A DNA stretch of 43,252 bases from DASUAO01 sp046484625 (GCA_046484625.1 JAWOIO010000244.1:1-43252); one strand, 5' to 3'; numbered from the stretch's first letter, positions 1-8,467 are shown. The notes: a model not told the origin generated them from the letters alone. Translations and numbers: made by a program.

Positions 1-221
1 TCGGGCGACGCCGCCCGTCCGCCGCGCCAGGCATTGGTCTCGGCCGCTCGGGCCGCCAGCGTGGCCTTCGCGGTCGCCGCGAGCTTCTCGATCCGGGCCG
101 CGGCCGTCGTGAGTCGGGCCGCATCGGACCCGCCGAGGCGAGCGGGCTCGAGCGCCTGCACGGCGTGGTGGAGGTCGTCGGCGATCTCCTCAAGTGCGAA
201 CGTATGTTCGATCATGCCCAT
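1..221 (-). CDS. DUF222/13E12-type HNH endonuclease family protein, N-terminal fragment
   Basis: An open minus-strand frame runs from an ATG at 221 (second in-frame ATG at 215) off the left edge, giving about 73 residues. It reads MGMIEHTFALEEIADDLHHA and later has the stretch AARAAETNAW. This resembles the helical DUF222 region that opens actinobacterial 13E12-repeat HNH proteins, where a similar ARR-AE-AWR segment is common. The HNH nuclease half would lie outside the window and cannot be confirmed. No Shine-Dalgarno sequence precedes either ATG, so the transcript may be leaderless. A palindromic LexA-type box covers the first codons, which suggests DNA-damage control. The family call rests on a short fragment. 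Confidence 0.6.
   Translation of the reverse strand, partial: MGMIEHTFALEEIADDLHHAVQALEPARLGGSDAARLTTAAARIEKLAATAKATLAARAAETNAWRGGRAASP
197..210. promoter_or_regulatory. Putative LexA/SOS box
   Basis: The sequence CGAACGTATGTTCG is a palindrome around a 4-base spacer and continues as GTTCGA on the right. It matches the actinobacterial SOS-box pattern TCGAAC-N4-GTTCGA except for the first base. It lies 5 to 18 bases inside the reading frame of the DUF222 gene, counted from the inner ATG at 215. If that transcript is leaderless, the box would sit just downstream of the transcription start, a good repression position. Confidence 0.6.
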
Positions 222-321
222 GGGGACACTGTGCCAGCGGGGTGTGACAGTCGAACACGCTGACATCCTGCGGGAGCAGCTCGACGGCGAGGTGGGCCGC
301 TGATCGACCGCCCGTCGAGCC
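222..321. other. Intergenic gap between sulfatase operon end and DUF222 gene
   Basis: About 100 bases without a supported gene. It must hold the promoter of the minus-strand DUF222 gene. A weak candidate is TTCGAC, a 16-base spacer and CACAGT ending six bases before the ATG at 221. No convincing terminator hairpin for the upstream sulfatase operon was seen. Confidence 0.3.
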
Positions 322-2631
322 CTACTGGCGGCGCAGGGCGGAGTCAGCGAGGGCGCCGTAGTCGGCGACGGCCGTCTCGGGCTCGGTCTCGATCACCACG
401 CGGTGCAATGTGCCCTCGTACTCGAACGGGCCGCGGTAGCGGCGAGTGACCGGCGAGGCGCTGTCGTAGCCCACCGACATCCCGGCCCCAGTGATCGAGA
501 ACCGCATCGGCGTGAACCTCTTGATGGGCGCGTCCGCGACGACCTCGCCGTCGACAGACAGCGTGCCGTGCCCGCCACCCCAGGCCTCGTCGCAGCGGTA
601 CGCGAACGCGAGCGAGTGCCGTCCCGGGGTCAGCGCGTCGGGGGCCGCGAGGTGGTCCTCCGACCGGGCCATGTAGTTGTGCACGTACTGGAGCCGACCG
701 TCCTGCACGTACAGCGTGTACCCACCGAGCGTCGATCCCATGGCGATCAGGACCCCATCGGCGCCGCCCCGGGGCACGTCGACCTCGGCGGTGATCGTGT
801 GGGAACGACGCTTCACGTCGATCGCCACCGGTTCCGGGATCGGTCCGCCGCCGGGGCGCAGCTCGACACGGGTGGGTGCAGGGAAGGCGCGCGGTGCGGG
901 GTTCAGGATCGCCTCGCCCGGGCGGTTGTCGAGCGGGAGGACCTGATAACGCTCTGCTTCCTTCCACCAGAGATCGACGAGCTCGGCAAGCTTCTCGGGG
1001 TGCTCGGTGGAGAGGTTCGTGCTCTCGGAGAAGTCCTCGGCGACGTGGTACAGCTCCCACTCGTCCTCGTCGAACGGTGCGTTCGGGTCGTCGGTGTCGA
1101 GGTACATCGCGCCGAGCGGCTTGAACGTCACGGCCTTCCAGCCGTCGTGGTAGATCGCGCGCGATCCGAGCATCTCGAAGTACTGGGTGTCGCGCGTGGG
1201 GCTCGCCGGATCGGCGAAGGTCCCGGCGAAGCTCGCGCCCTCGATCGGCTGCTGGTCGACGCCCGCGATCGACGTCGGTGCCTCGAGACCGATCACATCG
1301 AGGACCGTCGGCGTGATGTCGATCGCATGGACGAACTGGCGGCGCTGCTCCCCCCGTGCGGCGATCCCCTGCGGCCAGTGCACGATGCACGGGTCGGCGA
1401 TCCCGCCTTCGTGGGTCTCGCGCTTCCAGCGCCGCATCGGCGTGTTGCCGGCCATGGTCCAGCCCCACGGGTAGTTGTTGTGCAGGGTGGGGCCGCCGAT
1501 CTCGTCGATGCGGGCGAGCATCTCCTTCACGCCGGCGGGTGAGGCGTTCCAGCTCCGCACGTCGTTGATCGAGCCGTGCGCGCCCCCCTCCGACGACGCG
1601 CCGTTGTCGCTGACGAGGAACAGCAGCGTGTTGTCGAGCTCCCCGATCTCGGCGAGGTGGTCGACGACGCGTCCGATGTGATGGTCGGCATGCGAGAGGA
1701 ATGCGGCGAAGCACTCCATGAACCGAGCGGCCAGCTTCTGCTCGTCGGCGGACAGGGAGTTCCAGGCAGGAACCCATTCCGGGCGGGGCGGCAGGACGGT
1801 TCCCTCGGGGATCACCCCGAGCTCGAGCTGCCGGCGGTATGTCTCCTCGCGCCAGACGTCCCAGCCCTGGTCGAAGTGGCCCGCGTACTTCTCGATCCAC
1901 TCCTTGGGGGCGTGGTGCGGCGAGTGGCAGGCGCCGGTGCAGAAGTAGAGGAAGAAGGGACGGTCGGGGTCGACGGCGCGCAGGTCCGTGACGCACTCGA
2001 TCGCGTGGTCGGCCAGGTCCGCGGAGAGGTGGTAGCCGTCCTCGTACGTCCCCGGCGGCTCGACGATGTGGCTGTCGTGCACCAGGTCGGGCTCGAACTG
2101 ATGGGTCTCGCCGTGGAAGAAGCCGTAGAAGCGCTCGAAGCCGCGCCCGAGGGGCCAGCGGGCCCGGGAGCCCGCCAGATGCGACTCCTCGTCGGGGGTC
2201 AGGTGCCACTTGCCGATCGCGTAGGTCGCGTACCCGTGCTCGAGCAGCATCTCGGAGAGGAAGCCCGCCGACTTCGGGATGCGCCCCGAGTAGCCCGGGA
2301 AGCCACGCGCGAGGTCGGTGATGCGACCCATGCCGACCGAGTGGTGGTTGCGGCCGGTGAGGACGCAGGACCTCGTCGGCGAGCAGAGCGCCGTGGTGTG
2401 AAAGCCCGTGTACTGGAGGCCACCGGCGGCGAGCCGATCGAACGTCGGGGTGTCGATGTCGGAGCCGTAGCAGCCCAGCTGAGCGAACCCGACGTCGTCG
2501 AGCACCACGATCATCACGTTCGGCGCGTCCTCGGGGGGCCGCAGGGGCTCGGGCCACCAGGGCTCGGAGTCGTGCCAGTCGCGCCCGATCTTCCCCTCGA
2601 AGGTCGTCGGGTCGATGCTCGGCGACGTCAT
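322..2631 (-). CDS. Arylsulfatase (type I, formylglycine-dependent), cytoplasmic
   Basis: This 769-residue sulfatase should hydrolyse a sulfate ester. The alkaline-phosphatase-like N-domain starts near residue 36 with the metal-binding stretch NVMIVVLDDVG. The CSPTR signature (Cys83 of C-x-P-x-R) is the site converted to formylglycine, and GKWHL and SDNGASSEGG follow as expected. The last 200 or so residues look like a beta-sandwich. No signal peptide is visible, so it probably acts in the cytoplasm. The ATG at 2631 shares ATGA with the stop of the CoA-transferase gene upstream. An open frame continues further upstream but only overlaps that gene. It is the last gene of the 8428-322 operon. 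The maturation enzyme (FGE) is not in the window, and the substrate is unknown. Confidence 0.9.
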   Translation of the reverse strand: MTSPSIDPTTFEGKIGRDWHDSEPWWPEPLRPPEDAPNVMIVVLDDVGFAQLGCYGSDIDTPTFDRLAAGGLQYTGFHTTALCSPTRSCVLTGRNHHSVGMGRITDLARGFPGYSGRIPKSAGFLSEMLLEHGYATYAIGKWHLTPDEESHLAGSRARWPLGRGFERFYGFFHGETHQFEPDLVHDSHIVEPPGTYEDGYHLSADLADHAIECVTDLRAVDPDRPFFLYFCTGACHSPHHAPKEWIEKYAGHFDQGWDVWREETYRRQLELGVIPEGTVLPPRPEWVPAWNSLSADEQKLAARFMECFAAFLSHADHHIGRVVDHLAEIGELDNTLLFLVSDNGASSEGGAHGSINDVRSWNASPAGVKEMLARIDEIGGPTLHNNYPWGWTMAGNTPMRRWKRETHEGGIADPCIVHWPQGIAARGEQRRQFVHAIDITPTVLDVIGLEAPTSIAGVDQQPIEGASFAGTFADPASPTRDTQYFEMLGSRAIYHDGWKAVTFKPLGAMYLDTDDPNAPFDEDEWELYHVAEDFSESTNLSTEHPEKLAELVDLWWKEAERYQVLPLDNRPGEAILNPAPRAFPAPTRVELRPGGGPIPEPVAIDVKRRSHTITAEVDVPRGGADGVLIAMGSTLGGYTLYVQDGRLQYVHNYMARSEDHLAAPDALTPGRHSLAFAYRCDEAWGGGHGTLSVDGEVVADAPIKRFTPMRFSITGAGMSVGYDSASPVTRRYRGPFEYEGTLHRVVIETEPETAVADYGALADSALRRQ

Positions 2632-3905
2632 CGCGCTTGCTTCCGTGTCGGGCTGATCACCCCGTCGTCGCGCAGCTTGGCGAGGTCCGCAGAGGAGAGG
2701 CCGAGGTCGGCGCGCAGGACCTCGTCGGTGTGCTCGCCGATCCAGGGCCAACGGGTCTCGGGACCCTGCGCCACCTTGGAGAGCTTCACCGGGTTGCCCG
2801 GGATGAGGACGGGCTCGGCGATCCCGTCGGTGCGCGGGAGCTCGACGAGCATGTCGCGTGCCGCGACGTGCGGGTCCGCGATCACATCGGGCGCGCTGTT
2901 GATCGGGCCCGAGGCAATCCCCTCGTCGTTCATCTGGTGCGCCGCCTCGAGCTTGGTCTTGTCGGCGGCCCACGCCTCGATGGCGGGTCGAATCACGCTG
3001 TCGAGGTGGATCCGCCAACCCTCGCGGGTGGCGAGCCGCTCGTCGTCGAGCCACTCGGGCTGACCCACGAGCTTCGCGAGGCGCTCGAACTGGTGCTCGC
3101 GTCCGACCTGCACGACGAACCAGCCGTCCTCACAGCGAAACCCGTCGACGATCACCAGTGGCCCGAGCCCGTTCGGGCGCATGCCCATCGACCAGTAGTT
3201 GGGCACGATGTCGCTCATGGCGACCATCGCGTCGAGCATCGAGACGTCGACGTACTGGCCTTCACCGGTCCGATCACGGTGACGTAGCGCCGTGAGGATG
3301 CCGATCGTCACGAACAGTGCGCTCGAGATGTCGCCGAGCGCGCCGGCAGGACCGATGACCGGCGGTTCATCGTCGCGCTGCATGTAGTCGTAGATCCCGG
3401 ACATGGCCTCCGCGATCGACGCGTATGCCGCCCACGAGTCGTACGGCGACTCGATCGTGTTCCCGAACCCTGAGACGGACGCGTAGATCGCGCCCGGATG
3501 CACGGCCGCGACGTCCTCGTAGGCGAGCCCGAGCCGCTTCATCGTTCCGGCCCGGAAGTTCTCGCACACCACGTCGAAATGGGGAACCAACGCGAGAAAC
3601 AGCTCGCGCCCAGAGTCCGACTTCAGATCGATGCCGACGCTGCGTTTGTTGAGGTTGTTGCGGAGGAACGTCGCGCCCGCGCGATGGCCGTTCGGGTCGG
3701 TCATCGCCGGGAGCGCACCTCGACCCGATTCGCCGTCGGTCGGGTGCTCGACCTTGACGACCTCGGCACCGAGCCGCGCCATGAGCTGCGTCGCGAACGG
3801 GAGCGCCTGCATCTGCTCTGCGGCGAGGATGCGCACACCCTCGAGGGGCTTGCCGTACGACGCGGCCTGTGCGTTCCCGACATCGCCCAGCCTCATGGGC
3901 GACAT
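2628..3905 (-). CDS. CaiB/BaiF family (class III) CoA-transferase
   Basis: A protein of 425 residues with the class III fold: an N-terminal GVRILAAEQ strand, GAEVVKVEHP, the block NLNKRSVGIDL, VVCENFRAGTMKRLGL, and GALGDISSALF carrying the family's catalytic Asp. The position that holds a His in alpha-methylacyl-CoA racemases is not a His here, so CoA transfer is more likely than racemisation. The ATG at 3905 lies 15 bases after the acyl-CoA dehydrogenase stop; a second ATG at 3896 is possible. Its TGA overlaps the sulfatase ATG, so the two are probably translated in a coupled way. It may move CoA onto the acid that the operon degrades, but donor and acceptor are unknown. Confidence 0.88.
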   Translation of the reverse strand: MSPMRLGDVGNAQAASYGKPLEGVRILAAEQMQALPFATQLMARLGAEVVKVEHPTDGESGRGALPAMTDPNGHRAGATFLRNNLNKRSVGIDLKSDSGRELFLALVPHFDVVCENFRAGTMKRLGLAYEDVAAVHPGAIYASVSGFGNTIESPYDSWAAYASIAEAMSGIYDYMQRDDEPPVIGPAGALGDISSALFVTIGILTALRHRDRTGEGQYVDVSMLDAMVAMSDIVPNYWSMGMRPNGLGPLVIVDGFRCEDGWFVVQVGREHQFERLAKLVGQPEWLDDERLATREGWRIHLDSVIRPAIEAWAADKTKLEAAHQMNDEGIASGPINSAPDVIADPHVAARDMLVELPRTDGIAEPVLIPGNPVKLSKVAQGPETRWPWIGEHTDEVLRADLGLSSADLAKLRDDGVISPTRKQAR

Positions 3906-3920
3906 GGTACGGGGGTGGAC

Positions 3921-5045
3921 CTAGGCCGACACGTCGAGAACGTCGGCGGCGACGAGCTCCTCGAGGTACCGGTCGTCCCACCAGGAGATCTGGAGCTGCT
4001 TGGCCCGTCGGAAGTAGAGCTGGATGTCGTACTCCACGGTGAAGCCGACGCCGCCGAAGACCTGCTGCGCCATCGCGGTGATGTCACGGAAGGTCGTGCA
4101 CGCGAACAGCTTCGCCATCGGCGCGAGGCGCGCCACCGACCGGCCGGTGTCGCGGGCCCAGGCGGCCTCCCACACCAGGGTCTCGGCGCCATCGAGCGCC
4201 GTCGAGGCGTCCGCAAGGTAGTGAGCGATCGCCTGGAAGGCTCCGAGCGGCTTGTCGAACTGCTCGCGGTCCTTCGCGTACTGCACGGTGATCTCGAGCG
4301 CGTAGCGGGCGCCACCGCTTGCTTGCGCGGCGAGCAGGATGATGCCGTCGTGCATCACCGAGTCCCAGGTGGCCCAGCCGTCGCCGGGTGTCCCGATCAC
4401 GGCGTCGCCGGGAACGAGCACATCGTCGAGGTCGACCCGGTGCTGGGTGTCGGAGGCGATCGTGTGCTGCTGAGTCAGGGTGACGCCGTCGGCCTTCGGG
4501 TCGACGAGCGCCAGCACGATCCCGGCCTCGGCGCGGGCGAGCACGAGGATGCGTTCGGCCGACGACGCGAACGGGACGTGACGCTTCGTGCCGCGGAGAC
4601 GCCACCCGTCGCCGTCGGGCGTCGCCGTGAGCTGCACGCCCTCGGGGCCGAACCCGCGGTCGGGCTCGAGCCACGCGATCGTGACGATGGCCTCGCCGCT
4701 CGCGATCCGGGGAAGCCACTCGGCGCGCTGGGCGTCGGACCCCGAGCGGGTGAGTACACCTCCGGCCATGACCGAGCTCACGAAGTGGGGGGACGGGACG
4801 ATGCCCCGTCCGAGCTCCTCATAGACGATCACCGCGTCGAGTGTCGACATCCCGGTACCGCCGTCCTCCTCGGGGATCGTGAGTCCGATGAGGCCCAGCT
4901 CGCCGAGCTGGGACCACAGCGTGTCGGAGTACCCGGTCGCGTGGTCCTCGAGCTCGCGCACGGCGTCGAGGCCCGAGTGCTTCTGCACCAGACCCCGGAC
5001 CGTCTCGCGCAGGAGCTCCTGCTCAGGGGTGAATTCGAGATCCAT
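3921..5045 (-). CDS. Acyl-CoA dehydrogenase (short, 374 aa)
   Basis: A FAD-dependent acyl-CoA dehydrogenase starting MDLEFTPEQELLRETV. It has the mid-domain, then the QYAKDREQFDKPLGAFQAI helix and the C-terminal QQVFGGVGFTVEYDIQLYF segment. The C-terminal stretch with a catalytic Glu seen in MCAD-type enzymes is not evident, and the protein ends soon after RRAKQLQ. It may be the partner subunit of a hetero-oligomeric dehydrogenase, as in actinobacterial sterol side-chain FadE pairs, together with the gene at 7241-8428. The start has a good GGAGG seven bases upstream. Pairing is inferred from operon context. Confidence 0.9.
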   Translation of the reverse strand: MDLEFTPEQELLRETVRGLVQKHSGLDAVRELEDHATGYSDTLWSQLGELGLIGLTIPEEDGGTGMSTLDAVIVYEELGRGIVPSPHFVSSVMAGGVLTRSGSDAQRAEWLPRIASGEAIVTIAWLEPDRGFGPEGVQLTATPDGDGWRLRGTKRHVPFASSAERILVLARAEAGIVLALVDPKADGVTLTQQHTIASDTQHRVDLDDVLVPGDAVIGTPGDGWATWDSVMHDGIILLAAQASGGARYALEITVQYAKDREQFDKPLGAFQAIAHYLADASTALDGAETLVWEAAWARDTGRSVARLAPMAKLFACTTFRDITAMAQQVFGGVGFTVEYDIQLYFRRAKQLQISWWDDRYLEELVAADVLDVSA

Positions 5046-5072
5046 CGGGTGCCTCCGGGGCGGGGTGCAAGA

Positions 5073-5555
5073 TCAGGGCTGCCAGCGCTCGGCGCGCCGG
5101 TCCCAGGGGTTGTCGTCAGGACGCACGGGGAGCGCGATGCGCGCCGTGCACATCGTCGACACACGGTCCCCGACGCGCATGGTGACCTCGACCTCGGCCC
5201 AACCGGTTCCGGTGTCGTCGGTCTCGGTGCCGCGCACGACACCCTCCATGATCATCGTGTCGCCGGCGAAGACGGAGTCCTTCATGCGGAACTTCATGCG
5301 TCCGAGCCGCCCGCGCGGCCCCGACCAGTCGGTGAGGTAGCGCTCGAACCATGCGGCCTGGTTCGGGGTGGAGAGAAACACGTCGCGCATCCCGTTGCGC
5401 TCCACGGCGAACTTGTGGTCGTGATGCATCGGGCGCCAGTCGCGACTTGCGAGCGCGCCCAGCACGACAGTGGTCGGCGTCACGTCCTCGGTGAGGGTCG
5501 GGAGCGCATCTCCCTCGTGTACGTCGTCGAGGAGCAGCAGCGTCGGCGCGGTCAC
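5073..5555 (-). CDS. MaoC-like (hot-dog) enoyl-CoA hydratase, catalytic half
   Basis: A 160-residue single hot-dog protein. The segment ALASRDWRPMHHDH keeps the Asp and His of the MaoC hydratase-2 motif (D-x4-H), so this is the likely catalytic half. The GTG at 5555 overlaps the stop of the neighbouring hot-dog gene as GTGA, which fixes the start. The pair of half-size genes resembles heterodimeric hydratases such as ChsH1-ChsH2 of cholesterol side-chain degradation. It probably hydrates a 2-enoyl-CoA too bulky for a homodimeric enzyme. Confidence 0.82.
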   Translation of the reverse strand: MTAPTLLLLDDVHEGDALPTLTEDVTPTTVVLGALASRDWRPMHHDHKFAVERNGMRDVFLSTPNQAAWFERYLTDWSGPRGRLGRMKFRMKDSVFAGDTMIMEGVVRGTETDDTGTGWAEVEVTMRVGDRVSTMCTARIALPVRPDDNPWDRRAERWQP

Positions 5556-6079
5556 TGGTCGGCCTTTCGGTAGCCGAAGCCGGTATAGGACTCGACCCCG
5601 ACGAGCTCGTCGTGCTGGTTGCGGTACTCCACGTCGATGACCCAGAAGCGTCCCGTGCCCAGCTTCGTGGTCTTCGGTCCGCTCACCGACCGCAGGCGTT
5701 GGCAGGTCGTGAGCACGTCGCCCATCCGCACCGGCTCGTGGAACACGATCGAGTTGTCGGTCATCACCGCTTCGGGGAGGTCGAAGCACTCCTTCATGTC
5801 GAAGTGGACCTGGAGCGGGAGTGCCTGCTTGTCCTGTCCCGGCGTCCAATGATGCGGCCGGAACCAGACGGAGAGCATCGTCGGGGGCGCGATGGCGCCG
5901 CCAGTCAGCTCTTCGGCGACGGCGTCGTCCCAGAAGAGCGGGTTCCCGTTCTCGACGGCGGCACAGGTCGTCCAGACGTAGCCCCGCTCGACCGGGAACG
6001 TCCCGGTCTCCTCGTACGCGACCTGGTCGATCCGATCGACCACGGCTGCGGGGAGATCGCCGACTGCGTCGTTGCTCAC
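5552..6079 (-). CDS. FAS1-type dehydratase / MaoC N-terminal domain protein, non-catalytic partner
   Basis: A 175-residue hot-dog protein with the FAS1-DH-like pattern CAAVENGNPLFWDD followed by GGAIAPPTML, and a second strand block with VFHEPVRMGDVLTT. It lacks the D-x4-H signature present in its neighbour, as expected for the structural half of a heterodimeric hydratase. The GTG at 6079 overlaps the stop of the CoA-transferase upstream (GTGA), and its own stop overlaps the next gene in the same way, so three genes are linked by 4-base overlaps. An open frame extends upstream to 6364 but lies wholly inside the CoA-transferase. Confidence 0.8.
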   Translation of the reverse strand: MSNDAVGDLPAAVVDRIDQVAYEETGTFPVERGYVWTTCAAVENGNPLFWDDAVAEELTGGAIAPPTMLSVWFRPHHWTPGQDKQALPLQVHFDMKECFDLPEAVMTDNSIVFHEPVRMGDVLTTCQRLRSVSGPKTTKLGTGRFWVIDVEYRNQHDELVGVESYTGFGYRKADQ

Positions 6080-7269
6080 GCGACCACTCCTGCCTCGACC
6101 AGCCTCGAGTACTCGTCGACCGACACGCCGGCCGCGCGCAGCAGCTCGTCGGTATCGGTGATGTCGGCCCCGCGCACGGCGTAGGTGCCTTCGGCGGGCG
6201 TCTGGCCGGCCAACACGGGCCCCACCTGACGGAACACGCCGTGCTCGGGGTGCTCGGCGCTCACGAACGCGCCGCGAGCGAGGAACTGCTCGTCGTCGAC
6301 GAGCTCTGCCACGCTGAGGACCGGCGAGAGGCACGTATCGGCGGGGGCGAGGAGCTCGACCCACTCGTCGCGGGACTTCGTGGCGAACGCGGCGCGGAGA
6401 TCGGCGCGGATCGCGTCTTGCATCGCGTCGTCGGTCTGATGGTCACGCCACCGGCCCAGGTCGAGCGCATCGCACAGGTTCGCCCAGAACCGGTCCTCGA
6501 TGATCCCCAGCGCAAGCCACTTCCCGTCGCCGGCTTCGTAGGTGTCGTAGCACGCGTACCGGCCGGTCAGGATCCCGTGCCCCGGACCGGGCTCGGCTCC
6601 GGTCGCGAGGTACTCGTCGATCTGGAGTGCCATGAGCGCGAGGACCCCGTCGGCGACGGAGACGTCGAGGTGGATGCCGACACCTGAGGTCGCACGCCCC
6701 ACGAGGGCGGCGAGGATCGCCATCACGGCGTGCATCCCGCCACCGGCACTGTCGGCCACGGTCGCGCCGGGGATCGGCGGCCGTCCGTCGGCACCGCGGC
6801 CGGTGCAGTCGAGGAAGCCGCCGACGGCGAGGTAGTCGAGATCGTGGCCGGCCCACTGCGCGTGCGGTCCGTCCTGGCCGAAACCGGTCGTCGAGCAATA
6901 GATGATCCCGGGGTTTCGGGCCTGCACGTCGGCGTACCCGATGCCGAGGCGGTCGCTGACGCCGGGGCGGAAGCTCTCGATGATGACGTCGGCCGATTGG
7001 GCCAGGGCGAGGAACGCGTCGCGACCCTCGGGAGCCTTGAGGTCGAACTGCGCCCGCAGCATCGAGCGGTGCGCGCTGTAGGCGAAGAACACCGGCACGA
7101 CCTGGACGCCGCCGCGCGCCGGAACGGGACCGACCTTCACCACGGTCGCGCCGTAGTCGGCCAGCCATCGCGAGGCGCGCGCGGCCGGGCCGACGCTTGC
7201 GAGGTCGAGGACGGTGACACCGTCGAGGAGCGGAGCCAACTCAGAAGTTCTTCGGGAGTCCGAGCGCAC
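6076..7269 (-). CDS. Class III CoA-transferase family, alpha-methylacyl-CoA racemase-like
   Basis: A protein of up to 397 residues with LLDGVTVLDLASVGPAAR, GATVVKVG, and ADVIIESFRPGVSDRLGIGY. AGHDLDYLAVGG and VADSAGGGMHA carry the His and Asp that form the catalytic pair in alpha-methylacyl-CoA racemases (AMACR/Mcr). This favours racemisation of a 2-methyl-branched acyl-CoA over CoA transfer. Such a step is needed before dehydrogenation of sterol-type side chains. The start is uncertain: GTG at 7269 overlaps the upstream acyl-CoA dehydrogenase by 29 bases, while TTG at 7239 would fall just after that gene's stop. The GTG frame is reported here. Confidence 0.82.
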   Translation of the reverse strand: MRSDSRRTSELAPLLDGVTVLDLASVGPAARASRWLADYGATVVKVGPVPARGGVQVVPVFFAYSAHRSMLRAQFDLKAPEGRDAFLALAQSADVIIESFRPGVSDRLGIGYADVQARNPGIIYCSTTGFGQDGPHAQWAGHDLDYLAVGGFLDCTGRGADGRPPIPGATVADSAGGGMHAVMAILAALVGRATSGVGIHLDVSVADGVLALMALQIDEYLATGAEPGPGHGILTGRYACYDTYEAGDGKWLALGIIEDRFWANLCDALDLGRWRDHQTDDAMQDAIRADLRAAFATKSRDEWVELLAPADTCLSPVLSVAELVDDEQFLARGAFVSAEHPEHGVFRQVGPVLAGQTPAEGTYAVRGADITDTDELLRAAGVSVDEYSRLVEAGVVA

Positions 7270-8428
7270 GGCGGGCGATGATGTTCTTCTGGATCTCCGA
7301 CGATCCGCCGCCGATCGTGTCGATCACGGTGTAGCGGTACGTGGATTCGGACCGCCCCGCCATCGGAGCTTCTTCGGTGCGGACACGCAGCTGTGACCCG
7401 GGGCCACCGATGTCCATCGCTGCATTCGCCAGTCGCTTCGAGAGCTCGGTGGCGAACAGCTTGTACTCGGACGCTTCGGTCGTAGGAGGCGCACCGCCCC
7501 TCATCGAGGCGGCGACGACTTTGAGGCCGAGCACCCGCGCCACCTCGCCCTCGGTGACCAGCCGCGCGATCCGCTGGCGGATGACTGGGTCGTCCTTGAG
7601 CGGCGTGTCGTCGCGCGTTCCGGTCGCGACGTAGTCGCACAGGAGATCGAGGCGTTGCTCGATCGGTGAGAACGTGAACATCGTGAAGCGCTCGAGGTCG
7701 AGTGCCTCGGAGATGTACTGGAACCCGTGGTTGAGCTCGCCGACGACGTAGTCGTCGTGCACGAAGACATCGTCGAAGAACACGTCGTTCGTGCGCTCGT
7801 CGCCCATCGTCCAGATGCCGTTGATGGTGATGCCGGGCTGTTCGAGGGGCACGAGGAACAGGGTGATGCCGTGATGCTTGGACTCGGGGTCGGTCCGGGC
7901 GCCCACCCAGTACCACTCGGCGAAATGGGCCGAGGTCGTCCACGTCTTCTGGCCGTTGAGCCGCCATCCGTCGCCGTCGCGGGTGGCCTTGAGGCGCATC
8001 GACGCGGCATCGGAACCGGCGTCGGGTTCGCTGTAGCCGACCGCGAACTCGATGTCGTTGCGCAGGATCTGCGGGAGGAACTCCTGCTTCATCTTCTCGG
8101 TGCCGTGGGCGAGGATCGTCTTGCCGATGATCCCGACGCCCTTGCCGATCTGGGGTCCGCCTCGACCGGCGAGGGCCTCGTTCAGCAGGTACTCGTAGAC
8201 CCCGTCGCCTTCCTGGCCGCCCCACTTCTTGGGCCACGTGATGCCGAGCCAGCCCTTCTCGCCGAGCGTCGCCATGAACTTCCGGCGCTTGGGTGTGTCG
8301 ACGATCTGCGCCATGTTCTCGCGGGTGACGTCGAAGACATCGGGGTCGTCGTTCGCGTCGAGGAACGCTTCTACTTCCTTGAGGAAGGCACGCTGGTCGG
8401 GCGAGAAGTCGAAGTCCACTGACGTCAC
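7241..8428 (-). CDS. Acyl-CoA dehydrogenase (395 aa), first gene of operon
   Basis: A FadE-like flavoprotein with the FAD/substrate segment FAVGYSEPDAGSDAASM, the strand pair GWRLNGQKTWTTSAHFAEW, the helix LDLERFTMF and the C-terminal IGGGSSEIQKNIIARRALG. The Glu in LDLERF sits where actinobacterial steroid dehydrogenases carry a catalytic base, so this subunit is probably the active one. The start is GTG at 8428; a second GTG at 8419 is possible. It heads the operon running down to 322, with a TAGAAT hexamer about 33 bases upstream. It probably oxidises a branched acyl-CoA to the 2-enoyl-CoA. Confidence 0.92.
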   Translation of the reverse strand: MTSVDFDFSPDQRAFLKEVEAFLDANDDPDVFDVTRENMAQIVDTPKRRKFMATLGEKGWLGITWPKKWGGQEGDGVYEYLLNEALAGRGGPQIGKGVGIIGKTILAHGTEKMKQEFLPQILRNDIEFAVGYSEPDAGSDAASMRLKATRDGDGWRLNGQKTWTTSAHFAEWYWVGARTDPESKHHGITLFLVPLEQPGITINGIWTMGDERTNDVFFDDVFVHDDYVVGELNHGFQYISEALDLERFTMFTFSPIEQRLDLLCDYVATGTRDDTPLKDDPVIRQRIARLVTEGEVARVLGLKVVAASMRGGAPPTTEASEYKLFATELSKRLANAAMDIGGPGSQLRVRTEEAPMAGRSESTYRYTVIDTIGGGSSEIQKNIIARRALGLPKNF

Positions 8429-8461
8429 TCCAGGGGTCGCTGCAGCGGTTGCCGCAGCGGG

Positions 8462-8467
8462 ATTCTA
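8462..8467 (-). promoter_or_regulatory. Putative -10 element of the sulfatase/acyl-CoA operon
   Basis: On the minus strand TAGAAT matches five of six bases of TATAAT and is an AT-rich spot in GC-rich surroundings. It lies about 33 bases before the GTG of the first operon gene. No convincing -35 hexamer was found at 16-18 bases. Confidence 0.4.

Noticed and set aside
3498..5573. A plus-strand open frame of about 690 codons across the CoA-transferase, acyl-CoA dehydrogenase and MaoC genes
   Set aside because: Antisense to three coupled genes with good motifs and ribosome binding sites; no domain found.
322..8428. Naming the operon a cholesterol side-chain degradation cluster
   Set aside because: The gene types fit, but no steroid-ring gene (Kst, Hsa) is in the window and the substrate cannot be read from sequence.
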